Below, piece after piece: positions 57,648 through 64,000 of a DNA stretch of 64,000 nt (its first letter is position 1; every line of letters begins with the position of its first letter). The notes below the pieces were generated by a model. The model saw only the letters and a list, made by a program, of their open reading frames with translations. It was not told the origin of the DNA and ran no database searches. The stretch comes from Rhizorhabdus histidinilytica (GTDB taxonomy: Bacteria; Pseudomonadota; Alphaproteobacteria; Sphingomonadales; Sphingomonadaceae), in the NCBI RefSeq assembly GCF_900167915.1, contig NZ_FUYM01000002.1, positions 62,001 through 126,000 of the forward strand, written 5' to 3'. The translations under genes and the position numbers were made by a program.

Positions 57648-59381
57648 GTGGAAAACCAGCGCAACATGATCCTCGCGATCGTCCTGTCGGCGCTCGTCCT
57701 GTTCGGATGGCAGTTCCTCGGTGACCGCTTCTTCCCGCCTGCCAAGCCGCCGGTGACGAAGATCGAGGGCGGCCAGGAGAAGGTTCTTCCCCAGCCCGGC
57801 GCCGATCCGGCCGCCGACGCTCCCAAGGCGATTCGCGCCCGCGCGACCGTGCTGCGTGAAACTCCGCGCGTCGCGATCGACACGCCCAAGCTCGCCGGCT
57901 CGATCAACCTGAAGGGCGCGCGGATCGACGACCTGGTGCTCAAGGCCTATCGCGAGACCGTCGCGAAGAACGCGCCGCCGATCCGCCTGCTCTCGCCGCT
58001 CGGCTCGCCCGAAGCCTATTATGCCGGCTTCGGCTGGACCGGCGACGGCGTCGACGCGCCGGGGCCCAACACCGTCTGGACCGCCAACGGCGGGAAGCTG
58101 ACCCCGGAAACGCCGGTGACGCTGAGCTGGACCAACACGCGCGGCCAGCGCTTCGAGACCGTCATCGCGGTCGATCGCGACTATATGTTCACGATCACCC
58201 AGAAGCTGGTCAATGGCGGCGCGGGCGCCGTCGCGGCACGGCCCTATGGCCTGATCTCGAAGGACGGCGTGTCGAAGGACCCTTCGAGCTGGACCCTGCA
58301 CACCGGTCCGATCGGCGTGTTCAACGACGCGGCCAATTACGACCTCAGCTTCAAGAAGCTCGACGAGGCCGGCCAGCCCGGCATCCGTTTCGCCAGCACC
58401 GGCGGCTGGCTCGGCTTCGGCGATAAATATTGGCTGACCGCGCTGGTCCCCGACAGCAAGGCGTCAGTCGACGCGGGCTTCCTGTCGACGGCGCCGCAGG
58501 TCTATCAGGCGGTCGAGAGCGGGCGCGCGCTGGTGATCGCGCCGGGCAAGGCCGCCTCGGTCTCGCAGCGCTTCTTCGCGGGCGCCAAGGAAGTCGCGCT
58601 GCTCGACCGCTACGAGAATGAGCAGGGCGTGCCGCTGTTCAGCCGTGCGATCGACTGGGGCTGGTTCCGCGTACTCGAGAAGCCGATCTTCTGGGTGCTC
58701 GACCAGGTGTTCAAGCTGGTCGGCAATTTTGGCGTCGCCATCATCATCCTCACCTTCCTGGTGCGCGGCCTGATGTTCCCGATCGCGCAGAAGCAGTTCC
58801 GCTCGATGGCCGGCATGCGCCGCGTCCAGCCGAAGATGAAGGAGCTGCAGGAGCGGCTGAAGGACGACAAGCCGCGCCTCCAGCAGGAGCTGCTCAAGCT
58901 CTATCAGGAGGAGAAGGTCAATCCGCTCGCGGGCTGCCTGCCGATCCTCGTCCAGATTCCGGTCTTCTATGCGCTCTACAAGGTGCTGATGGTGACGATC
59001 GAGATGCGGCACCAGCCCTTCGTGCTGTGGATCCGCGACCTGTCGGCGCCCGATCCGCTCCATATCCTCAACCTGTTCGGGCTGCTCGACTTCACTCCGC
59101 CGGCCTTTCTCGGCATCGGCGTGCTGGCGTTGCTGCTCGGCGTGTCGATGTGGCTGCAGTTCAAGCTCAACCCGCAGCCGATGGACGACGCGCAGAAGCA
59201 GGTGTTCGCGCTGATGCCGTGGATCATGATGTTCATCATGGCGCCGTTCGCGGCCGGCCTGCTGATCTACTGGGTTACCTCCAACTTCCTGACGATCGCG
59301 CAGCAGGCGTGGCTCTATCGCCAGCATCCGGTCGAGCCGGTGCCGGCAGCGGCCACCACCATCGTCGCGAAGAAGAAGTGA
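57648..59381 (+). CDS. yidC: Membrane protein insertase YidC
   Basis: A 577-residue inner-membrane insertase. After the N-terminal helix (ILAIVLSALVLFGWQFL) there is a large periplasmic domain (about 60-350) and then the conserved five-helix core (NFGVAIIILTFLVRGLMFPI, NPLAGCLPILVQIPVFYALY, WLQFKLNPQPMDDAQKQVF). It inserts and folds membrane proteins alone or with Sec. The GTG at 57648 with GGGAG before it gives the usual VENQRN start. The stop overlaps the engB start (GTGA). Confidence 0.94.
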   Translation: MENQRNMILAIVLSALVLFGWQFLGDRFFPPAKPPVTKIEGGQEKVLPQPGADPAADAPKAIRARATVLRETPRVAIDTPKLAGSINLKGARIDDLVLKAYRETVAKNAPPIRLLSPLGSPEAYYAGFGWTGDGVDAPGPNTVWTANGGKLTPETPVTLSWTNTRGQRFETVIAVDRDYMFTITQKLVNGGAGAVAARPYGLISKDGVSKDPSSWTLHTGPIGVFNDAANYDLSFKKLDEAGQPGIRFASTGGWLGFGDKYWLTALVPDSKASVDAGFLSTAPQVYQAVESGRALVIAPGKAASVSQRFFAGAKEVALLDRYENEQGVPLFSRAIDWGWFRVLEKPIFWVLDQVFKLVGNFGVAIIILTFLVRGLMFPIAQKQFRSMAGMRRVQPKMKELQERLKDDKPRLQQELLKLYQEEKVNPLAGCLPILVQIPVFYALYKVLMVTIEMRHQPFVLWIRDLSAPDPLHILNLFGLLDFTPPAFLGIGVLALLLGVSMWLQFKLNPQPMDDAQKQVFALMPWIMMFIMAPFAAGLLIYWVTSNFLTIAQQAWLYRQHPVEPVPAAATTIVAKKK

Positions 59382-60040
59382 GCGAGGCCGACGACTTCGA
59401 GACGCTGATCGAGCCCGCGCGCAAGCTGTTCGCGGGCCCGGTCTCGTTCCTGAAGTCGGCTCCCGACCTGCGCTATCTGCCCGATCCGGTCGCGCCCGAG
59501 GTGGCCTTCGCCGGGCGGTCGAATGTCGGCAAGTCGTCGCTGCTGAACAGGCTGACCAACCGCGTCGGTCTCGCGCGCACGTCGAACACGCCCGGCCGCA
59601 CGCAGGAGCTCAACTTCTTCGATGTCGGCGCGGACGAGGAGGGCGGCGTGCCGACACTGCGTCTCGTCGACATGCCCGGATACGGCTTCGCCAAGGCGCC
59701 CAAGGACATCGTCCGCAAATGGCGCCATGTCGTGAACGACTATCTGCGCGGCCGGGTCGTGCTGCGCCGCGCGCTGGTGCTGATCGACAGCCGCCACGGC
59801 ATCAAGGACGTCGACCGCGAGATCATGGTGATGCTCGACAAGGCGGCAGTGACCTATCATCTCGTCCTGACCAAGGCCGACAAGATCAAGGCCAGCGAGC
59901 TCGCCGCCGTCACTGAGCGGACGGCGACCGAGGCCCGCACCCATGTCGCGGCCCATCCCCGGCTGCTCGTCACATCGAGCGAGAAGGACATGGGAATGGC
60001 CGAGCTGCGCGCGGCGATCCTCGACGCGATCCGGGCCTGA
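59378..60040 (+). CDS. engB: Ribosome biogenesis GTP-binding protein EngB (YsxC/YihA)
   Basis: A 220-residue GTPase. G1 is AFAGRSNVGKSSLLN, G2 lies in the GRTQELNFF turn, G3 is LVDMPGYGFAKAP, G4 is LTKADKI and G5 is TSSEKDMG. It aids assembly of the 50S subunit. The start is the GTG at 59378, inside the yidC stop. It ends 46 bases before a strong terminator, the end of the rpmH block. Confidence 0.93.
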   Translation: MSEADDFETLIEPARKLFAGPVSFLKSAPDLRYLPDPVAPEVAFAGRSNVGKSSLLNRLTNRVGLARTSNTPGRTQELNFFDVGADEEGGVPTLRLVDMPGYGFAKAPKDIVRKWRHVVNDYLRGRVVLRRALVLIDSRHGIKDVDREIMVMLDKAAVTYHLVLTKADKIKASELAAVTERTATEARTHVAAHPRLLVTSSEKDMGMAELRAAILDAIRA

Positions 60041-60085
60041 TCCGGCCGATCCCGATTCCGTGGAAGTGAAACCGCCGATCGGCTA

Positions 60086-60132
60086 GACTCGATCCGGTTC
60101 AGGTTGAACCGGATCGAGTCCGCTTTTCTTTG
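60086..60132 (+). terminator. Strong terminator after engB
   Basis: A perfect 16-base stem (60086-60101 with 60105-60120, GACTCGATCC arm) over a GGT loop, followed by CGCTTTTCTTTG. It ends the rpmH-engB transcription unit. Confidence 0.82.
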
Positions 60133-60138
60133 TTCGCC

Positions 60139-60182
60139 GTGATTTCCGAGCCGGCAGATGATTCCATCTGCCTCGAAATCAC
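60139..60182. repeat. Second long hairpin after engB
   Basis: GTGATTTC (60139-60146) pairs with GAAATCAC (60175-60182) and inside it GGCAGATG pairs with CATCTGCC (60153-60160 / 60165-60172) over ATTC. It directly follows the terminator and precedes the GST gene by 36 bases; it could be a leader structure of that gene. Confidence 0.55.
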
Positions 60183-60218
60183 TCTACAGCCGCGGGCATC
60201 CATGCATGGGAGGCCCCG

Positions 60219-60893
60219 ATGACGCTCAGCATCTATATCGGCAACAAGGTCTATTCGAGCTGGTCGCTGCGCGGCTGGCTGGCGGCGCGGCAGTCGGGGC
60301 TGCCCTTCAAGGAGGTGGTCGCGCCGCTCTACGACGACAGCTGGGCCGAGCGGCGGCAGATGCCCGAATTCGAGCCGTCGAACGGCAAGGTGCCGATCCT
60401 GTGGGACGATGACAAGCCTGTCTGGGAAAGCCTGGCGATCATCGATTATCTGGCCGACAAGGTCGGTCGCGACCGCTTCTGGCCGGCAGACGACGCCGCC
60501 CGCGCGCTGGCGCGTTCCATGGCGTCGGAGATGCACGCCGGTTATCAGGCGCTGCGGTCGCAATGCGGCATGAACCTGCGCCACGTCTATCCGCCCGAGC
60601 CGCTGACGCCGGAGGTGGAGGCCGACGTCCAGCGCATCACCTCGCTCTGGGACCAGGCGAAGCGTCGCTTCGGGCAGGGGGGCGATTATCTGTTCGGCGG
60701 GTTCGGGGCGGTCGATATCATGTTCGCGCCGGTCGTCACCCGCTTCCGCACCTACTCGATCCCGCTCCCCTCGCTCGCCTCCGACTATTGCGCGGCGGTC
60801 TGGGACCATCCCTTCATGGTCGACTGGAGCCGCGGTGCGGCCGGCGAGAACTGGGTGATCGAGAAGTTCGAGCGGGCAGCGGAGAAAGCGTAG
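60219..60893 (+). CDS. Glutathione S-transferase family protein
   Basis: A 224-residue GST. The N-terminal thioredoxin-like domain (LSIYIGNKVYSSWSLRGWLA with the Ser-rich active loop, then PSNGKVPILWDDDKPVWESL) binds glutathione; the C-terminal helical domain contains FGGFGAVDIMFAPVVTRF. The substrate is unknown. It follows a structured leader and has GGGAGGCCCCG before the ATG. Confidence 0.88.
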   Translation: MTLSIYIGNKVYSSWSLRGWLAARQSGLPFKEVVAPLYDDSWAERRQMPEFEPSNGKVPILWDDDKPVWESLAIIDYLADKVGRDRFWPADDAARALARSMASEMHAGYQALRSQCGMNLRHVYPPEPLTPEVEADVQRITSLWDQAKRRFGQGGDYLFGGFGAVDIMFAPVVTRFRTYSIPLPSLASDYCAAVWDHPFMVDWSRGAAGENWVIEKFERAAEKA

Positions 60894-60975
60894 CCCCGCG
60901 CTCGCCATTTCGGACAACGCCGTGCTTCCCCTTTGCATATCGACGCGGGGCGGCTAGGCGGGCGCCGTGGTGAAC

Positions 60976-62100
60976 ATGATCGACCCCCTCGACCTGACCC
61001 GGCGCCTGATCGCCTGCCCCAGCGTGACTCCGGCCGATGCCGGGGCGATGGCCGTGATCGCGGCGACGCTGGAATCGATCGGCTTCACCGTCCATCGCTT
61101 CGCGGCCGGTGAGGCGCCCGACGGGCCGGTCGAGAACCTGTTCGCGATCCGGGGGCAGGGCGGGCCGCATTTCGCCTTTGCCGGGCATAGCGACGTGGTG
61201 CCGCCCGGCGACGGATGGACCACCGATCCGTTCGTGCCCGAGGTCCGCGGCGAGCTGCTCTACGGGCGCGGGGCGGTCGACATGAAGGGCGCGATCGCCG
61301 CCTTCATCGCCGCCGCGGCGCGGCTGGAGGGCCATCCCGGCACGATCAGCCTGATCATCACCGGTGACGAGGAGGGGCCGGCGACCTTCGGCACGGTCGC
61401 GCTGATGGACTGGATGAAGGCGCGAGGCCTCTGCCCCGACTTCTGCCTGGTCGGCGAGCCGACCTCTACCCACCGGCTCGGCGACATGGTGAAGATCGGC
61501 CGGCGCGGATCGGTCAACATGTGGATCGAGCATGCGGGGACGCAGGGCCATGTCGCCTATCCGCACCTCGCCGCCAATCCGATCCCGCCGCTGGTCAGGG
61601 CGCTCGACGCGCTCGCGGCGCTCCACCTCGATGACGGCAACGCCTGGTTCCAGCCGTCGAACCTGGAGATCACGACGGTCGACGTCGGCAATGCCGCGAC
61701 CAACGTCATCCCCGCCGTCGCGCGGGCACGGCTCAACATCCGCTTCAACGACGAGCATCGCGGCGCCGACCTGGTCGAACTGGTCCGCCGCACCGTCGCC
61801 GAGCATGCGCCAGCCGCGACGCTGCGCGCCGTGATCTCGGGCGAGAGCTTCATCACTCCGCCCGGCGACTTCTCGGCGCTGATCTCGACGGCGATCAAGA
61901 AGGTGACCGGGCTGACCCCCGAGCTGTCGACCACAGGCGGCACCTCCGACGCGCGCTTCCTGTCGAAACTGTGTCCGGTCGTCGAATTCGGCCTGTGCAA
62001 CGCGACGATGCACAAGCTCGACGAGGCGGTGGCGATCCCCGACCTCCATGCCCTGGCCGACATCTACGAGGAAATCGTCCGCGTCGCACTGGCGCACTGA
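60976..62100 (+). CDS. dapE: Succinyl-diaminopimelate desuccinylase
   Basis: A 374-residue zinc amidohydrolase for lysine/diaminopimelate synthesis. Metal motifs are FAGHSDVVPPGDGW, YGRGAVDMKG, TGDEEGPATFG (catalytic Glu), LVGEPTS and CNATMHKLDE. The GRRGSVNMWIEHAGTQGHVAYP lid region favours DapE over ArgE. The ATG at 60976 is used; GTG codons nine bases earlier are possible. It stands alone, 82 bases after the GST gene. Confidence 0.92.
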   Translation: MIDPLDLTRRLIACPSVTPADAGAMAVIAATLESIGFTVHRFAAGEAPDGPVENLFAIRGQGGPHFAFAGHSDVVPPGDGWTTDPFVPEVRGELLYGRGAVDMKGAIAAFIAAAARLEGHPGTISLIITGDEEGPATFGTVALMDWMKARGLCPDFCLVGEPTSTHRLGDMVKIGRRGSVNMWIEHAGTQGHVAYPHLAANPIPPLVRALDALAALHLDDGNAWFQPSNLEITTVDVGNAATNVIPAVARARLNIRFNDEHRGADLVELVRRTVAEHAPAATLRAVISGESFITPPGDFSALISTAIKKVTGLTPELSTTGGTSDARFLSKLCPVVEFGLCNATMHKLDEAVAIPDLHALADIYEEIVRVALAH

Positions 62101-62118
62101 CGGCCGGCGGTGGGGTCC

Positions 62119-62140
62119 GTCCCACCCGGGCGGGTGGGAC
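62119..62140. terminator. Hairpin after dapE
   Basis: GTCCCACCC (62119-62127) pairs perfectly with GGGTGGGAC (62132-62140) over GGGC, 18 bases after the dapE stop, followed by CGATTGTGGTTTAT. A likely terminator with a poor T-tract. Confidence 0.6.
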
Positions 62141-62204
62141 CGATTGTGGTTTATCCTGGCCGCATCCGGCCGCATCCCATCCGGAAACGGATGAGGATCA
62201 GGCC

Positions 62205-63401
62205 ATGGCAGTTGCGGTCGTCAAGCAGGCCGGGGACGGGGAAGAGGTTCCGGCCGCGCAGAAATCCGAACAGGACTTCCGCTTCTACGACAATCGCCAG
62301 AAATATCTGATGTTCGTGAACACCTGCTCGGAAAAATGGGTGGTCGCCGAACGGGTCGCGCGCGAGATCGGGAAGCTTCGGCCGGAGCCGCCGGCGGTGC
62401 GCTTCTTCGACGCGGGCATGGGCGACGGCACGGTGCTCGCGCGGGTGATGCGGTCGATGCACGAAGCCTTCCCGCGTTTCCCCTTCTACGTCGCGGGCAA
62501 GGAGATCAGCCTCGAGGATGTCCGCCTGACACTCGACAAGATGCCCGACCGCTTCTTCGAGCATCCCGAGACGGTGCTGGCCGTCACCAACATCTCCTAT
62601 GCCGAGGCGCCCTGGCTGATGCCGGGCAGGCCCGAGGCGCGCGAACGCATGGTGTGGAAGGCCGTCGCGCTGAAGGGCGACACCACGGCGGAGTTCGAGC
62701 GCCAGATCCTCGCGCTCCAGCCCTTCCTCGCCCGGAACTGGCGCACCCGGGTGTCGGAGAAGACCGGCAGCCTGGTTCCCGAGACGCCGACCACGCTGAT
62801 CCTCTATCGCGAGGATTGCGGCTTCCTGCTCGACGGCATCGTCCCGCAGCGTGATCGTCCGCGCGCCGATTTCGACCTGGTCATCGCCAGCCAGCCCTTT
62901 CGTCTGAGCGCCCCGACCGCGTTCAAGGCGCAGCGCGTGCTCGCCCCGCTGGCCCGCGCGCTGCGCGCCAATGGCCGGCTGCTCGGCATCCATTCGGCGG
63001 GCAATGATCCGGGGCTGGAGATCATCCAGCACGTCTGGCCGTCGGAGGACCCGTTCACCACCTCACGCTACGCGCTGCTCGATGCGACGCGAAAGGCGCT
63101 GGGCGAGGAGGCGGAGCGGTTCCGCTTCGATCCGCTCACCAGTTCGGAGGCGCTGTTCCGCTACGAGATGCACACGCTGCCCGACGAGATCGACAGCGAG
63201 ACCGCCTCGATCGGTACCTCGACCCTGCTCGCCGCGTGGAATGCCGCGACCTATGTGGCGCAGATCGACGACGAGCGGCTCGCGCGGGCGATGAGCGGAC
63301 CCGCCTATCTCGATGCGACGCGCAAGGTGCTGCGCAAGAATGGCGAGTTGTGGTTCAACGACGAGAGCTATGTGATCGTCCGCAAGCCCGATGCGCATTG
63401 A
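62205..63401 (+). CDS. SAM-dependent methyltransferase-like protein
   Basis: A 398-residue protein. The nucleotide motif VRFFDAGMGDGTVLARVM (about 64-81) is a class I SAM-binding loop, followed by the acidic KEISLEDVRLTLD; a later region (DFDLVIASQPFRLSAPTAFK) has the strand-4 DxVxxx-P pattern of methyltransferases. The C-terminal half (ALRANGRLLGIHSAGNDPGL) continues the fold. I do not recognise a closer family. It lies six bases before a MetF-like gene, so it may take part in one-carbon metabolism. The ATG at 62205 has GAGGATC before it. Confidence 0.7.
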   Translation: MAVAVVKQAGDGEEVPAAQKSEQDFRFYDNRQKYLMFVNTCSEKWVVAERVAREIGKLRPEPPAVRFFDAGMGDGTVLARVMRSMHEAFPRFPFYVAGKEISLEDVRLTLDKMPDRFFEHPETVLAVTNISYAEAPWLMPGRPEARERMVWKAVALKGDTTAEFERQILALQPFLARNWRTRVSEKTGSLVPETPTTLILYREDCGFLLDGIVPQRDRPRADFDLVIASQPFRLSAPTAFKAQRVLAPLARALRANGRLLGIHSAGNDPGLEIIQHVWPSEDPFTTSRYALLDATRKALGEEAERFRFDPLTSSEALFRYEMHTLPDEIDSETASIGTSTLLAAWNAATYVAQIDDERLARAMSGPAYLDATRKVLRKNGELWFNDESYVIVRKPDAH

Positions 63402-63407
63402 GCGGCC

Positions 63408-64000
63408 ATGACGCGCGGTTTTCCGATGGCGACGACGATGCGTGACGAGGCCTGGCCGGTCCGAGAGCGGATCGTAGCCTTCGCCCGCGACGCTTCCTTC
63501 GAGCTGTCGCCGCGCGACGGGGCGGCACTTGCGGCGGCGGCGTCGCTCGCGCCGGGCAGTCGGGTATCGATCACCTGGCTGCCGCGCGACGCCGACGACG
63601 ATCGCGTCGCCGCCGCCCGCGCCCTGCACGATCGCGGACTGGTGCCCGTGCCGCATATCGCCGCCCGGATGATCGAGGACGAAGCGCATCTCGCCGGGCT
63701 GATCGGGCGGTTGTGCGGTGAAGCGGGCGTGTCGCAGCTGTTGGTGATCGGCGGCGACGCGAAGCAGCCGCGCGGGCCGTTCGCGGCGAGCACCGACCTG
63801 CTCTCCAGTCCCGCCCTGGCACATCCGATGGTGCGGCGGATCGCGGTAGGCGGCTATCCCGAGGGGCATCCATGGGCCGGGGAGGCGCTGCTCGACGCCA
63901 AGATCGCGGCGATCGGCGCGCTTGGTGTCACTGCGGAGGTCATCACCCAGCTCTGCTTCGATTCCGGTCCGATCCTGGCCTGGGCGCGGGTCTTCCGCGC
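63408..64000 (+). CDS. Methylenetetrahydrofolate reductase-like protein (3' partial)
   Basis: The frame opens at the ATG 63408-63410 and runs off the right edge (197 complete codons plus two bases). The product reads MTRGFPMATTMRDEAWPVRE and has the MetF-barrel motifs LLVIGGDAKQPRGPF, VGGYPEGHP and VITQLCFDSGPILAWA, which bind FAD and folate. It is shorter-spaced and diverged from canonical MetF and resembles the MetF-like enzymes of demethylation pathways. It follows the methyltransferase-like gene by six bases, so the two are cotranscribed. Confidence 0.8.
   Translation, partial: MTRGFPMATTMRDEAWPVRERIVAFARDASFELSPRDGAALAAAASLAPGSRVSITWLPRDADDDRVAAARALHDRGLVPVPHIAARMIEDEAHLAGLIGRLCGEAGVSQLLVIGGDAKQPRGPFAASTDLLSSPALAHPMVRRIAVGGYPEGHPWAGEALLDAKIAAIGALGVTAEVITQLCFDSGPILAWARVFR

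Overview
The window is high-G+C, densely coded chromosomal DNA from an alphaproteobacterium, most likely a sphingomonad (Sphingomonas/Rhizorhabdus type). The evidence is the gene content: several TonB-dependent receptors, DUF2794, an UrcA-family protein, a class I lysyl-tRNA synthetase, the HPr-rel-A gene set, the rpmH-rnpA-yidD-yidC-engB block, and two promoters matching the alphaproteobacterial general-stress (EcfG) consensus GGAAC-N16/17-CGTT. This assignment is inferred from the sequence only. No rRNA, tRNA, CRISPR array, prophage or intact insertion sequence was seen.

Layout. 1-1 kb: end of a MerR regulator and a SixA-like phosphatase. 1-7.7 kb: a siderophore-uptake locus of two TonB receptors on the minus strand, divergent from a membrane protein, a PepSY-TM protein and a DUF3325 protein, with a Fur-box-like palindrome between. 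7.7-15.8 kb: DinG-like helicase, class I LysRS, DUF885 protein, RcnB-like protein and a TetR regulator. 15.8-19.8 kb: a compact minus-strand operon of a Tat-signal protein, a PqqD-like protein, an HprK-related kinase, a nucleotidyltransferase and pabB. This is the least understood system here. 19.9-22.6 kb: phoR-phoU-phoB without pst genes. 22.6-29.7 kb: a membrane protein, then a TonB receptor / NTF2-like / membrane dipeptidase / FAD oxidoreductase cluster preceded by a possible 40-residue peptide.

29.7-33.1 kb: DUF2794, serine acetyltransferase, and the peroxide-defence genes ahpD-ahpC divergent from oxyR. 33.1-36.4 kb: a minus-strand string pgsA-moaD-moaE-ECF sigma-anti-sigma-metallophosphoesterase. 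36.6-40.5 kb: LplT-like MFS protein, small membrane protein, stress-promoter gene, dinB and a DsbA-family protein. 40.6-46.3 kb: acyl-CoA degradation operon (acyl-CoA dehydrogenase, thiolase, SDR, enoyl-CoA hydratase, nitronate monooxygenase) with a divergent TetR regulator. 46.3-48.6 kb: Pit phosphate transporter plus a NUDIX-DUF47 fusion. 49.5-53.5 kb: trehalose operon otsB-GH15-otsA. 53.5-54.6 kb: SMR exporter behind a guanidine-riboswitch-like leader, and a toxin-antitoxin pair whose toxin is frameshifted. 54.6-64 kb: YifB ATPase, lipoprotein, rpmH-rnpA-yidD-yidC-engB, GST, dapE, a SAM-methyltransferase-like protein and the start of a MetF-like reductase.

Non-coding features. Three palindromic repeat elements (two copies of one family at 12.3 and 40.5 kb, and a 192-bp element at 46.3 kb) and a small REP-like hairpin near 0.4 kb all lie between convergent gene ends, where they probably also act as transcription barriers.
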